The notes: generated by a model from the sequence alone, not told the origin. 64,000 bases of DNA from CBDDKU01 sp965230375 (GCA_965230375.1 CBDDKU010000002.1:1-64000), one strand, 5' to 3'; positions 34,893 to 44,965 are shown, counted from the first letter of the stretch. Numbers and translations are program-made.

Positions 34893-36168
34893 AATCACTC
34901 AATATATAGTTGCCGATCTTACAAGTTAAGCATTTTCTCGGTTCGCAAAATAGTGATTCTTGACCAATCATGCCTTGAGATTCGAAAGCTGAACGGTTCG
35001 AAAAACCCATACTCTTGAATTTTCGTGTCACTTTATTTTCTTCTGGAGCCAGAGCTTCAAGTATCTCGACCGCGCGAGTTTTGAATGACTCATCTTTATT
35101 GTATGCTGCTAATGCAATGAGAAATGGAACAACGGCATTAATCAAAACTCCCCGCTTCGACGCATCACCTAAACGCTTTGGTTTCTTTTGGAATTCGTCT
35201 CCAACCCGGAAGTGATTCAGCCAATATCCAGTGTCGATATCTGCGTGAAACATCTTCAATAGATCGTCTATTGACCGAGACTCGACAACTTTCTGGGCTA
35301 GGTGATTTTCCCGGGCATAAATCATTCGAAGCTGAACAAGCCGCACAGTTGGAAAAGCTTGTGGACGGAGTCGAAAGAATTTCCATGCTGATGCTGGCAT
35401 TGGAGTCAGGGTGTGTTTTTTCTTGAGAAACTCATACTCTCGACTCAAGTCTTTGGGGTGATCATCTTCACCTATATCGTCTAAGAATCCTGCCTGCCCC
35501 ATAAGAAGTGCTTCAGACTGCAATGGGGAGTGGATGTACTTTCGCAGCAATGCCACCGGACAAGCCTTGGCAAATTGTTCGAATGGCAAACCATTAACCT
35601 TCATTCCAAACGCCCTACAAAGGAGGGTGTAGAACACTTGTTCGAGATCACCTTTGTGCATTTTGAACAATGTCGTAGCTAGTTCAGACTTCGATTCCGC
35701 CCTTCTTATTGCAGCTGAAGCCAATTGATCCAACTTGACAATGGATGGCACTTCCGAAATTTGAGATTCGCAAGGAAGCTGAGCGGGTGACTTGATCCAT
35801 TTTTGAAACTGGCGATACGAATTATAATCAAATGTATCGCGGATGCACAATACTGGAAGCGGAGGACTTCCTTCGTTCAAAAGCACATCTCTATCGTGTT
35901 GGTAAACTACGTGTAAGATTACATTCTGATAAGCCGGGTCTTTGTCGTGTTCGTGCCTATACCAGTCTGAGCTCCGAATATGAACTTCGACATTTCCAAC
36001 CCAAAGCGTTTCGCCGATTTGAATTTTAGCATTCAAAAAATCAGGACCTGCATCGAAATTCTGAATTCCGCTTTTCAAAACGCGGATTTCTTCATCGTTG
36101 GTGGTCTGTAAACCGGGGTCAGTCCACTTCTGAAATCGCCATAAATACTGTAAAAAATCTTCTTTCAC
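34885..36168 (-). CDS. DUF2851 family protein
   Basis: 427 residues, family-typical length. N-terminus reads EDFLQYLWRFQKW, followed by FDAGPDFLNAKIQIG and VGNVEVHIRSSDWYRHEHDKD, which recall a nuclease-like core with acidic and His residues (inference). The C-terminus has a Cys cluster (CEPRKCLTCKIGNYIL) that could bind metal. No experimental function known to me. Starts 15 bases after pyrF and overlaps pspC. Confidence 0.82.
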   Translation of the reverse strand: MKEDFLQYLWRFQKWTDPGLQTTNDEEIRVLKSGIQNFDAGPDFLNAKIQIGETLWVGNVEVHIRSSDWYRHEHDKDPAYQNVILHVVYQHDRDVLLNEGSPPLPVLCIRDTFDYNSYRQFQKWIKSPAQLPCESQISEVPSIVKLDQLASAAIRRAESKSELATTLFKMHKGDLEQVFYTLLCRAFGMKVNGLPFEQFAKACPVALLRKYIHSPLQSEALLMGQAGFLDDIGEDDHPKDLSREYEFLKKKHTLTPMPASAWKFFRLRPQAFPTVRLVQLRMIYARENHLAQKVVESRSIDDLLKMFHADIDTGYWLNHFRVGDEFQKKPKRLGDASKRGVLINAVVPFLIALAAYNKDESFKTRAVEILEALAPEENKVTRKFKSMGFSNRSAFESQGMIGQESLFCEPRKCLTCKIGNYILSDYV

Positions 36169-36183
36169 CTAAGCGCATTTCTC

Positions 36184-37002
36184 TCAAAATACGCCTTTTT
36201 CTTGAAGTATGGATTTCATTTCCAGCGAAATGCGCTCAGCTTCATTGCGAGCCGCTTCAGCAAAATCACCACCTTCGCTCGCATAGAGTATTCCACGACT
36301 GGAGTTTACCAAAAGTCCGCAATCTTCGTTCAAACCTGCTTCAGCTACTGCTTGCAGACTTCCACCCTGGGCACCAACACCAGGCACTAAAAAGAAGTGT
36401 TCTTTCGCTAGCTCTCTGACTCCACGGATGTATTCAGGTCTGGTTGCTCCTACCACAAACATCAAATTTTCAGGAGTTCCCCACTGAATGGTTTGCTTCA
36501 CAACGCGCTCATAGAGCTTTTCTCCATCGATCTCTGAGAATTGAAAATCGTCGGCGCCTTTATTCGAAGTCAAAGCTAAGACGATACCCCATTTTCCGTC
36601 GAATTCCAAAAAAGGCTTCACGCTATCTTCACCCATGTATGGCGCTACCGTTACGGAGTCACAAGGCATTTTCTTAAAAAAGGCTTCGGCATACTTGGTG
36701 GCCGTATTGCCTATGTCCCCTCTCTTCGCATCGGCAATAATGAAGTGTGAGTCACCGATATAATTGACTGTTTGCTCAAAGGCTTTCCACCCTTCAATGC
36801 CGTGACACTCAAAGAATGCAAGGTTTGGCTTGTATGCCACGCAATGATCGCGCGTGGCATCGATTATGGCCTTATTAAATTCAAACAAGGGATTTTCACC
36901 TTCCAAAATGTGCTTTGGAATTCGGTATATGTCTGGGTCTAGCCCCACACATAAAAAGGATTGGCGCTCCTTAATTATCGAAACTAATTCTGCTCTATTC
37001 AT
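36184..37002 (-). CDS. pyrF: Orotidine 5'-phosphate decarboxylase (type 2)
   Basis: 272 residues. Last step of UMP synthesis. Motif ADAKRGDIGNT with catalytic Lys93 marks the longer type 2 form (family about 270 residues). LCVGLDPD near the N-terminus and VGATRPE near the phosphate site are also intact. It starts directly after the prfA stop. Confidence 0.95.
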   Translation of the reverse strand: MNRAELVSIIKERQSFLCVGLDPDIYRIPKHILEGENPLFEFNKAIIDATRDHCVAYKPNLAFFECHGIEGWKAFEQTVNYIGDSHFIIADAKRGDIGNTATKYAEAFFKKMPCDSVTVAPYMGEDSVKPFLEFDGKWGIVLALTSNKGADDFQFSEIDGEKLYERVVKQTIQWGTPENLMFVVGATRPEYIRGVRELAKEHFFLVPGVGAQGGSLQAVAEAGLNEDCGLLVNSSRGILYASEGGDFAEAARNEAERISLEMKSILQEKGVF

Positions 37003-38091
37003 CTAGGCTGTATCACTCTCCTTCAGTCGCTCAGCATTTTCAGCAACTTTCAAGGCGTCAATAATTTCATTCAAATCTCCATCAATCACCCCAGAAAGAT
37101 TGTAGAGCGTCAGATTAATTCTGTGATCGGTCACCCGTCCTTGTGGGTAGTTGTACGTTCGAATCTTTGCAGATCGATCTCCGGAAGACACCATCGACTT
37201 TCGCTTTTGTGCATCAGCTTCTAGTTTCTTCTGCAATTCAATCTCGTAAATTCTGGTCCGGAGCACGCTCAAGGCTTTATCGTAATTCTTAAGCTTCGAC
37301 TTCTGATCCTGACATTGAGCGACAATTCCCGTTGGGATGTGCGTAAGGCGGATTGCCGAGTAAGTGGTGTTTACAGACTGCCCCCCAGGCCCCGATGAGC
37401 AGTAACTATCTACCCGAATATCTGACTCTTTGATTTCAACATCAAATTCTTCGGCTTCTGGCAAAACAATAACCGTAGCGGCAGATGTGTGAACCCTTCC
37501 TTGGGTTTCTGTTTGGGGAACGCGCTGCACACGGTGCACTCCACCTTCGTATTTTAACGTCCCGTATACATCATCGCCAGTCACTTCAAAAATGATCTCT
37601 TTGTATCCACCGGCTGATCCGTGATTCACATCAACTAGTTCTGTCTTCCACCCTCTACTCTCAATGTACTTCGTGTACATTCTGAAAAGGTCACCAGCAA
37701 AAATACTCGCTTCATCACCGCCGGTCCCCGCTCTTATCTCCATCACAGCATTCTTAGAATCTTCAGGATCCTTAGGAATGAGAAGAACTTTGATTTCTTC
37801 TTCTAATGTTTCGCGTTGGTCTTCAAGTTCTGACAACTCCATTTTCGCCATCTCGCGAAACTCTTCGTCCTTTTCGTTCTTGACGATGTCCTTTGTGTTT
37901 TCAAGGTTTTCACAAAGCAGCTTATAGTCATTGTAAGCTTTAGAAACGGGCTCCAGATCCTTATACTCTTTGGTGAGCTTCACGTAGCGCTTCATATCTG
38001 AAATGACATCAGGATCTACAATGAGCTTTCCTACTTCGATGTAGTGATCATTGATTGCCCCAAGGCGCGCTAAAATCTCTTTTTGATCCAT
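37003..38091 (-). CDS. prfA: Peptide chain release factor 1
   Basis: 362 residues, normal length. GGQ motif at 236-238 (GPGGQSVNTTYSA), and the family region ETQGRVHTSAATVIVLPE upstream; the N-terminal coiled domain and the stop-codon recognition domain are complete. Ends translation at UAA/UAG. Lies between purM (3 bases) and pyrF (0 bases), a close operon. Confidence 0.96.
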   Translation of the reverse strand: MDQKEILARLGAINDHYIEVGKLIVDPDVISDMKRYVKLTKEYKDLEPVSKAYNDYKLLCENLENTKDIVKNEKDEEFREMAKMELSELEDQRETLEEEIKVLLIPKDPEDSKNAVMEIRAGTGGDEASIFAGDLFRMYTKYIESRGWKTELVDVNHGSAGGYKEIIFEVTGDDVYGTLKYEGGVHRVQRVPQTETQGRVHTSAATVIVLPEAEEFDVEIKESDIRVDSYCSSGPGGQSVNTTYSAIRLTHIPTGIVAQCQDQKSKLKNYDKALSVLRTRIYEIELQKKLEADAQKRKSMVSSGDRSAKIRTYNYPQGRVTDHRINLTLYNLSGVIDGDLNEIIDALKVAENAERLKESDTA

Positions 38092-38094
38092 GCT

Positions 38095-39267
38095 TTAACT
38101 GTACTGGAATTCTCCAGCTTCAGATTTGATAGTTACTTTCTTTTCAGCCGATGGCTCCACTCGTCCAATCACTTGGGCGTCCACACCAAACGATTTCGAG
38201 ATTTTAATGATCTCTTCAGCGGATGCTGAGTCCGTATAAATCTCCATCCTGTGACCCATATTGAAGACCTTGTACATTTCTTCCCAGGAAGTACCTGATA
38301 CTTCCTGAATCATTTGAAATAATGGAGGGGTTGGAAAAAGATTGTCCTTGATCACATGGTTTTGATCAATGAAATGAAGAACCTTCGTCTGAGCTCCCCC
38401 ACTACAGTGTACCATACCGTCGATTTTTTCGCGATGTGCTTCCAGCACTTTCTGGATAATCGGAGCGTATGTTCTTGTAGGCGACAAAACCGCCTTCCCA
38501 ACATTAATCGGCAGTCCATCGCGGCGATCTGTGAGCGAATATTTCCCACTATATGCCAAGTCTTCTGGAACCGATTGATCATAAGTCTCAGGATAGGTCT
38601 TACCTACTATTTTCCCGAATACATCGTGACGAGCTGAAGTAAGTCCATTACTCCCCATTCCACCATTGTACTCATTCTCATAATTAGCCTGTCCGAAGGA
38701 AGCAAGACCAACCACAACATTACCTGCCTTAATATTGGCATTGTCAATAATATCAGATCGCTTTGCTCTAGCTGTTACAGTGCTGTCTACAATTATGGTC
38801 CGAACGAGATCGCCCACATCGGCGGTTTCGCCACCTGTAGAGTAAATCCCTATTCCCCATTCGCGCATCTCAGCGAGAATTTCTTCGGTTCCCTGAATAA
38901 TTTGCTTGATCACTTCACCTGGTATCATGTGCTTGTTTCGACCAATAGTGGAGCTCACTAAAATATTGTCGGTAACCCCTACACAAAGCAGGTCATCAAT
39001 ATTCATGATCAGGGCATCTTGGGCAATACCTTTCCAAACAGAAAGATCGCCCGTTTCCTTCCAGTAAGCGTATGCTAAGGACGATTTGGTTCCCGCTCCA
39101 TCAGCGTGCATCACTACACAATGGTCTTCACTTCCCGTAAGCGTATCTGGCACTACTTTGCAAAAAGCCTTCGGAAAAAGGCCTTTATCGATGTCGGCAA
39201 TGGCAGCGTGTACATCTTCTTTCCCCGCACTTACTCCACGGGCCTGATATCTTTTCTCTTCACTCAT
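38095..39267 (-). CDS. purM: Phosphoribosylformylglycinamidine cyclo-ligase (AIR synthase)
   Basis: Makes aminoimidazole ribotide from FGAM with ATP, fifth step of purine synthesis. 390 residues from ATG 39267, starting MSEEKRYQARGVSAGKED; ADGAGTKSSLAY, SRT-like phosphate loops and the segment YSTGGETADVGD match the PurM/AIRS family. It is longer than E. coli PurM (345), as in other Bacteroidota. An upstream in-frame ATG at 39288 lies inside the terminator of the preceding gene and adds only seven hydrophobic residues, so it is less likely. Confidence 0.9.
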   Translation of the reverse strand: MSEEKRYQARGVSAGKEDVHAAIADIDKGLFPKAFCKVVPDTLTGSEDHCVVMHADGAGTKSSLAYAYWKETGDLSVWKGIAQDALIMNIDDLLCVGVTDNILVSSTIGRNKHMIPGEVIKQIIQGTEEILAEMREWGIGIYSTGGETADVGDLVRTIIVDSTVTARAKRSDIIDNANIKAGNVVVGLASFGQANYENEYNGGMGSNGLTSARHDVFGKIVGKTYPETYDQSVPEDLAYSGKYSLTDRRDGLPINVGKAVLSPTRTYAPIIQKVLEAHREKIDGMVHCSGGAQTKVLHFIDQNHVIKDNLFPTPPLFQMIQEVSGTSWEEMYKVFNMGHRMEIYTDSASAEEIIKISKSFGVDAQVIGRVEPSAEKKVTIKSEAGEFQYS

Positions 39268-39277
39268 GATGGTAAAC

Positions 39278-39313
39278 AAAAAAAGCATCCTGACAAGACT
39301 GCCAGGACGCTTT
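39278..39313 (-). terminator. Terminator after the porE-like gene
   Basis: An 11-bp stem with one mismatch (39282-39292 with 39303-39313) and a 10-nt loop is followed on the minus strand by seven T. It lies between the porE-like gene and purM. Confidence 0.78.
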
Positions 39314-39331
39314 CAATTCTATATATTTTCA

Positions 39332-41332
39332 CTAGTTGTCTTCGGGCTCCTGCGGAATATAGTCGAAGCTCAGTACCGCGAATTCCGTACGTCTGTTCTT
39401 GGCGTGAGCTGCTTCTTTTTCTTCTTCAGTTTTCATTGCAGAAATCTGAGCATCGGTAATTCTCAACTTTGACTTACCATATCCTTTTGCCACCATTCGC
39501 TCAGCAGGAATTCCTTTAGAAACAAGGTAGTCTACACAACTCTGTGCACGACGCTGCGAAAGGTCTTTGTTATAAGCCGCCTTTCCACGTGAGTCAGTGT
39601 GGGCTTGAAGCTCGATAATAATTGTTGGGTTATCGATTAGCGTATTGTAAAGGAAGTCAAGTGAATCTTTCGAGTTTACTTCTTCATTTACTTCAAGCTC
39701 AGCTTTGTTGTATTCGTATCGTACTTCAGGAAACTCAATCCCTTTCTCTGGGTGAGTAAATGTAATGAAGTACTCTTTCAAGAATGTTGTAGACTCTGAA
39801 AGGCCAACCGTACTAATCTGGTCTTTGGCTACCAGGTAATCTATCTTAGACACCTTCAAACTATAGTTAGTTTCAGGGTTGATGAATCGCTCTTCACCTT
39901 TATCGGCAAATGTGAATGCACCACCAGCGTCAGTCAAGATCTCAAAAGAAGATCCGTCGCTACCAACAACTTCTACCTTCGCTTCTGGAACTGGAATTTG
40001 AGAATCTTTGTCGTAAACAACTCCTTCTAGAGCAAACTGCAAGTCTGGAAGTGTGAATGAGTAAATGTCATCTTTTCCTTTTCCTCCTTCGCGGTCTGAA
40101 GTAAAGTATCCTCTCTTGGCATCACCTTGCCAGATCATTCCAAAGTCGTTTCCAACAGAGTTGATCGGCACTTTCAGGTTTTCAACATTGCCCCACGTGT
40201 TCTCACCAGTGCTTTCTGCTTGGAAAATATCCAAACCACCCATTCCAAGGTGTCCATCCGAAGCGAAGAAAAGCATTCCATCCTTTCGAACGTATGGGAA
40301 CATTTCGTTCTTATCCGTATTGATATCTGGTCCGAGGTTTACTGCTTCTCCGGCAGTTTGGGTTTCGCTGTTAAAAGGAGCAATCCAAAGGTCTTTTCCA
40401 CCTTGTCCACCAGGCATATCACTGGCGAATACGATGTATCCATCACCAGGCATCAGGGCTGGGTGACCAACTGTAGTGACATCCTCGCTTTGAGCATTTT
40501 TAAGCTCAATCATTTCTGCGCTAGCCCAAGAACCACTTGTCTTTTGCGCTTTAAAAATGTCACAGCCTTTGTTCTCCTTCTTATTGCTTTCACAACGCGT
40601 AAAAAGAAGAGTTTGGAAATCGGCTGTTAAAAATGGCGCAGCTTCGCTAGCCTCAGTATTGATCTTATATGTCAATCGCTCTGGCTCGCTCCACTTTCCA
40701 TTTGCATCGCGTGTAGCAAAGAAAATATCTTGGAAGCTCTCTCCTGTTCGCTCATCGATTTCAAGCCCTTGTGCTCCTTGACGAGATGAACCAAAGAAAA
40801 TGGTATTTCCAGTTTCATCAGCCCAAGCAGGACCAAAATCGTATTCAGGGCTATTCAGTAGAATCTCATTCTGAACTCTGTAGCGTGATGGGTTTTTTCT
40901 TAACTCTTGTGCATACTCACATTCTGTTATTCCCCATTCGGTTCGAGGGTCTCCTGGACTTCTCTCTTCGTACTTATTATAGTACTCGATAGCTTGTGTA
41001 AAATCTCCTTGAGTTTTGTACGCTTCTGCCAAATAGAAGAAGGCCAAAGGCTCATCGTACTGCGCCTTGAGAGATTTGTTATACCAGATTACTTGTTGGT
41101 CAACGTCCAAAATCATTCTGTAGCACTCGGCGATTTGATACACCATTCGAGCTTTACTGTCTACATCTGACTCCTTGGCATAAGCTCGCTTGTAGAGGTC
41201 AATTGCCCCAAAGTAAGCTTCGTTTTGAAATGCGTTATCGGCTTCTTTAACTAGCTGCTGTGCTTGTCCGAAAGCCACCATAGTGCTTGAGAAAAAGAAC
41301 AGGATAACGAAAAGTCGTTTACAAATTTGCAT
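39332..41332 (-). CDS. porE: PorE-like T9SS component: TPR, beta-propeller, CRD, OmpA domains
   Basis: From ATG 41332 (666 residues): signal peptide (about 1-22, ending VAFGQ); TPR helices (about 25-150, with FYLAEAYKTQGDFTQAIEYY); WD40-like PD40 propeller strands (about 165-430, such as IFFGSSRQGAQG and GYIVFASDMPGGQGGKDLW); a carboxypeptidase regulatory-like domain (about 435-520); and a C-terminal OmpA peptidoglycan-binding domain with QAHTDSRGKAAYNKDLSQRR. This is the domain order of PorE, which links the T9SS to peptidoglycan. Length is close to the known protein. The Bacteroidota have other OmpA proteins with similar parts, so orthology is probable but not proven. Start at 41359 is possible but less likely. 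Confidence 0.75.
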   Translation of the reverse strand: MQICKRLFVILFFFSSTMVAFGQAQQLVKEADNAFQNEAYFGAIDLYKRAYAKESDVDSKARMVYQIAECYRMILDVDQQVIWYNKSLKAQYDEPLAFFYLAEAYKTQGDFTQAIEYYNKYEERSPGDPRTEWGITECEYAQELRKNPSRYRVQNEILLNSPEYDFGPAWADETGNTIFFGSSRQGAQGLEIDERTGESFQDIFFATRDANGKWSEPERLTYKINTEASEAAPFLTADFQTLLFTRCESNKKENKGCDIFKAQKTSGSWASAEMIELKNAQSEDVTTVGHPALMPGDGYIVFASDMPGGQGGKDLWIAPFNSETQTAGEAVNLGPDINTDKNEMFPYVRKDGMLFFASDGHLGMGGLDIFQAESTGENTWGNVENLKVPINSVGNDFGMIWQGDAKRGYFTSDREGGKGKDDIYSFTLPDLQFALEGVVYDKDSQIPVPEAKVEVVGSDGSSFEILTDAGGAFTFADKGEERFINPETNYSLKVSKIDYLVAKDQISTVGLSESTTFLKEYFITFTHPEKGIEFPEVRYEYNKAELEVNEEVNSKDSLDFLYNTLIDNPTIIIELQAHTDSRGKAAYNKDLSQRRAQSCVDYLVSKGIPAERMVAKGYGKSKLRITDAQISAMKTEEEKEAAHAKNRRTEFAVLSFDYIPQEPEDN

Positions 41333-41430
41333 GCGATCTAATTTATTTTTCGGCTTCAATTATTCTACCGAAAGTAATCAATATGTTTTGTATAAGCGCA
41401 AAGGTCACTCCTTGCGGGTCGCAAAATATA

Positions 41431-41459
41431 AAAAAAAAGCGTCCGTGAAGGACGCTTTT
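41431..41459 (-). terminator. Terminator after glnN
   Basis: A perfect 10-bp stem (41435-41444 with 41450-41459) with a 5-nt loop is followed by a T run on the minus strand, 17 bases past the glnN stop. Confidence 0.88.
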
Positions 41460-41475
41460 GAATCTCAATTTCGAA

Positions 41476-43662
41476 TTATCTTGTAAACAGTAACTCTCTT
41501 AGTTTTGGCAAAGGCCATAGCTCGTCATCTACCAGCAGCTCTAGCTTGTCTGCATGGTATCTGATTTTATCCATCAATGGCTTAACCTTATTGCAGTACG
41601 CTTCAGCCGACTCGAAGGCATCTTCAATCTTGTTGGCTTTTTTACGTTCATCTATCATTTCATCTACCATCGTCTTCACGGCATTGATATGCCCTGAAAT
41701 GTCGGTAATCATGTCAATTTGAACCTTGCCCAACTTGGCAGCTTCGGCTTTTGAAAGGACTTCTTGCAGCCCCTTCACGTTGTTTACCAGAATATTTTGG
41801 TAACGAATTGCAGTAGGGATAATGTGATTGACGGCCAGATCACCGCAAAGGCGTGACTCGATCTGAATCTGCATTCTATACTTCTCTAGCTCTATTTCAA
41901 TTCGAGCTTCTAGCTCGCGTTCTGTCAAAACACCGTGTCTTTCGTAGAGGTCTTTAACCTTCTTGTCTTTCAACGCCATCAAAGCAGTTGGTGTGTCTTT
42001 CAAGTTAGAAAGGCCGCGCTTAGCCGCTTCTTCCACCCACTCCTGACCATAACCATTTCCTTCGAACCGGATTTTCTTTGATGCCTTGATAAGCTTTTGA
42101 AGCTCTTTAATAATCGCTTCGTCTTTTTTCGTTCCATTTGCAATCTCCGCATCAACATCATTTGCAAAGTTGATCAATTGGTCGGCTACAATGGTATTCA
42201 AAGCTGCCATCGGCCCACCACAGTTGGCCGCAGATCCAACCGCTCTGAACTCAAACTTGTTACCTGTGAAGGCAAACGGAGAAGTTCTATTTCTATCGGT
42301 ATTGTCAAACAGAAGCTCAGGTATCTTACCTATGTTTAATTTGATTTGAGTTTTATCAGCCGGTGTCATTTTTCCAGCTTTCACGCTATTCTCCAGGTCA
42401 TCCAGCGCCTTCGAGAGCTGCGACCCAATAAATACAGACATAATGGCTGGAGGTGCTTCGTTTGCACCCAATCGATGATCATTTCCAGCGCTTGCGATGT
42501 TTGCACGCAACACGTCGGCGTAATCGTGAATGGCCTTAATTGTATTCACGAAGAACGTCAAGAACTGAAGGTTGGACTTTGGGTTCTTTCCAGGTGAAAG
42601 CAAGTTTACACCGGTATCTGTTGCCAATGACCAGTTATTGTGTTTTCCAGATCCATTTAGTCCAGCGAATGGTTTCTCGTGAAGTAATACGCGGAAATTG
42701 TGCTTGCGAGCAACCTTCTCCATCACATCCATAATTAGCAGGTTGTGATCGTTGGAAAGATTCGTCTCTTCGAATATCGGTGCAGCTTCAAATTGGTTCG
42801 GAGCTACTTCATTGTGTCTTGTTGTAACAGGTATCCCCAGGCGGTGAGACTCAGTTTCGAAGTCACGCATGTATGCGTGGATACGCTCAGGAATTGAACC
42901 GAAATAGTGGTCATCCAATTGCTGTCCTTTTGCTGGATTGTGTCCGAAAAGGGCTCTTCCTGTAAGCTGGATATCAGGACGGGCGTTGTAAAGCGCACTA
43001 TCAATCAAGAAGTATTCTTGCTCCCAACCGAGGGTAGTATGTACTTTCTTAACATTCTTATCAAAGTACTTACAAACACGTAGCGCTGCACCTTCTACTG
43101 CGTGAAGTGCTTTAAGCAAAGGCATTTTATTGTCAAGTGCTTCTCCCGTGTAAGAAATAAAGATGGTTGGGATGCAAAGCGTCTTACCTATAATAAAGGC
43201 TGGTGATGAAGGATCCCAAGCGGTATACCCTCTCGCCTCAAATGTATTTCTGATTCCTCCATGTGGAAAAGATGATGCATCCGGCTCTTGCTGAGCCAAG
43301 TTTGCACCGGCAAATTTCTCCATTGGTTTTCCTTCGAGCGGAGTGAAAAACGAATCATGCTTTTCGGCGGTGGACCCTGTAAGCGGCTGAAACCAATGGG
43401 TGTAGTGCGTTGCACCAAGAGTAATGGCCCAATCCTTCATAGAAGAAGCCACTTGATCTGCAATGTTTCTTGGAATTCGCGTACCGTGCTCCATCGCACT
43501 TGATACACTTTTCATTGCTTCATCAGACAGGTGCTCGCGCATCTTGTCCATATTAAAAACGTGCTGAGAAAAATATTCAGAAATTTTTCCGGAAGGTGTT
43601 TCTACCACAAGTGGCTTGCGGTCAAGCACATCTTCTAAAGCTTTAAATCGGAAACTTGCCAT
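41476..43662 (-). CDS. glnN: Glutamine synthetase type III
   Basis: 728 residues, normal for GSIII, the main glutamine synthetase of many Bacteroidota. Makes glutamine from glutamate, ammonia and ATP in the cytoplasm. Seen: the GSIII N-terminal domain (YFSQHVFNMDKMREHL), the ATP/glutamate site regions GWEQEYFLID, NQFEAAPIFEETN and LNGSGKHNNWSL, and NRTSPFAFTGNKFEFRA. No adenylylation Tyr motif of GSI is expected in this class. Own promoter box upstream and terminator downstream, so it is probably a single-gene unit. Confidence 0.95.
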   Translation of the reverse strand: MASFRFKALEDVLDRKPLVVETPSGKISEYFSQHVFNMDKMREHLSDEAMKSVSSAMEHGTRIPRNIADQVASSMKDWAITLGATHYTHWFQPLTGSTAEKHDSFFTPLEGKPMEKFAGANLAQQEPDASSFPHGGIRNTFEARGYTAWDPSSPAFIIGKTLCIPTIFISYTGEALDNKMPLLKALHAVEGAALRVCKYFDKNVKKVHTTLGWEQEYFLIDSALYNARPDIQLTGRALFGHNPAKGQQLDDHYFGSIPERIHAYMRDFETESHRLGIPVTTRHNEVAPNQFEAAPIFEETNLSNDHNLLIMDVMEKVARKHNFRVLLHEKPFAGLNGSGKHNNWSLATDTGVNLLSPGKNPKSNLQFLTFFVNTIKAIHDYADVLRANIASAGNDHRLGANEAPPAIMSVFIGSQLSKALDDLENSVKAGKMTPADKTQIKLNIGKIPELLFDNTDRNRTSPFAFTGNKFEFRAVGSAANCGGPMAALNTIVADQLINFANDVDAEIANGTKKDEAIIKELQKLIKASKKIRFEGNGYGQEWVEEAAKRGLSNLKDTPTALMALKDKKVKDLYERHGVLTERELEARIEIELEKYRMQIQIESRLCGDLAVNHIIPTAIRYQNILVNNVKGLQEVLSKAEAAKLGKVQIDMITDISGHINAVKTMVDEMIDERKKANKIEDAFESAEAYCNKVKPLMDKIRYHADKLELLVDDELWPLPKLRELLFTR

Positions 43663-43685
43663 TGTCGAGTAATTTATATCCGGAG

Positions 43686-43693
43686 CAAAGATA
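43686..43693 (-). promoter_or_regulatory. Probable -7 box of glnN
   Basis: TATCTTTG on the minus strand matches TAnnTTTG and lies 23 bases before the glnN start. The nearest TTTG upstream is 22 bases away, longer than usual, so promoter strength may depend on an activator (inference). Confidence 0.5.
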
Positions 43694-43805
43694 ACTCGAA
43701 ATTATCGGTGGTTTTCAAATTTTAACCATAATTTATCAACCACCCCCAATTTTTTAAGGCTATTTACTCAGAAAAACCTTAAAACTGGCAATCACCCCCT
43801 AAATT

Positions 43806-44735
43806 CTACAGGGTTGATATCAAGAAATACATAAAAGCGGCATAACCCAACACCATTACCACTCCATCAAAACGGCTATACTTAAATCCAAGGAGACCCA
43901 TTGGGAGCAAAATCACGGAAAAACCGAGCATCCAAAAAATATCATTGGTCATTACTTCTTCAGCAACATTGATAGGGTGAATAATGGAAGTGATTCCTAA
44001 CACGGCTAGAATATTGAAAATATTAGACCCTAGAATATTTCCGAGGGAGATCTCTTGTTGCTTTTTAAAGGCGGCTATAACTGAAGCCGCTAGCTCGGGC
44101 ACACTCGTTCCAAAAGCGATGAGAGATATGGCTATAACCCGATCTGGAACTCCGAGGTCTTTAGCAATTGTTTCAGCGCCATCAAGAAACCAACGGGCTC
44201 CGAGCACCAAACCGAGAGAACCGAAAACCACAAAGGCTACCAAGGCAGCCCAGGACCACCTATTATCTCTTTCAACTGTGTCAGCATCTCTATCTCTTCG
44301 CGCTGAGTAAATCCCTCCTACTATAAATGCGATCAGTCCAACAACCAAAAGTATCCCGTCTAATTGACTTAATTCACCATCATATCCTAAGAAAACAAAA
44401 GCAAGGCTGGCCAAAATCATGACCACCCAATCGAACCGAAGGGTTTTCGGTAGAATAACCATCGGAAAGATGAGAACAGTCGCACCTAGAATCAGCCCAA
44501 TATTGGCAATATTTGATCCGACGACATTTCCAATACTGATATCCGGTTTTCCCTGCAAGGCAGCTTGGACACTAACCACTAGCTCTGGTGCCGACGTACC
44601 AAGAGCTACTACCGTCATCCCAATAAGCATTGGGCTAATATTGACTTTCGACGCAATACCGACCGCCCCTTTTACCAGATAGTCCCCACCGAAAATCAGA
44701 AGGGCAAGACCACTAATCAATAATAAAATATGCAT
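43806..44735 (-). CDS. Sodium/calcium antiporter family (YrbG-like CaCA)
   Basis: 309 residues, about ten membrane segments, two inverted halves. The alpha repeats are visible: GTSAPELVVSV with GNVVGSNIANIGLILG, and GTSVPELAASV with GNILGSNIFNILAVLG. The acidic ion-binding Glu of each repeat is present. Expected to extrude calcium in exchange for sodium or protons (family knowledge). Its ATG overlaps the tatA stop as TAATG, so the two are translated together. Confidence 0.92.
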   Translation of the reverse strand: MHILLLISGLALLIFGGDYLVKGAVGIASKVNISPMLIGMTVVALGTSAPELVVSVQAALQGKPDISIGNVVGSNIANIGLILGATVLIFPMVILPKTLRFDWVVMILASLAFVFLGYDGELSQLDGILLVVGLIAFIVGGIYSARRDRDADTVERDNRWSWAALVAFVVFGSLGLVLGARWFLDGAETIAKDLGVPDRVIAISLIAFGTSVPELAASVIAAFKKQQEISLGNILGSNIFNILAVLGITSIIHPINVAEEVMTNDIFWMLGFSVILLPMGLLGFKYSRFDGVVMVLGYAAFMYFLISTL

Positions 44736-44965
44736 TAGGCCCTATCGTCGTTTTGCTGATCAAGAGTTTCTTTGACTTGATCCTTAACTTGATTAGCTGA
44801 TTTTTGGATATCGCGCTGTATGTCGTTTGTGGCGTCTTTCACTTGGCGAATAGTACGCCCCATGGTACGCGCTATTCCCGGAATTTTATCCGCACCAAAG
44901 AACACGAGTACAAAAAGTAAAACGAGAAAGATTTCTCCACCGCTAATTCCAAATAATAGAACCAT
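44735..44965 (-). CDS. tatA: Twin-arginine translocase TatA/TatE subunit
   Basis: 76 residues: short N-terminus, membrane helix about 8-22, the Phe-Gly hinge (FFGADKIPGIART), an amphipathic helix and an acidic/polar tail. Forms the variable Tat pore for folded proteins. tatC is not in the window. A promoter box partly overlaps the secDF terminator upstream. Confidence 0.92.
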   Translation of the reverse strand: MVLLFGISGGEIFLVLLFVLVFFGADKIPGIARTMGRTIRQVKDATNDIQRDIQKSANQVKDQVKETLDQQNDDRA

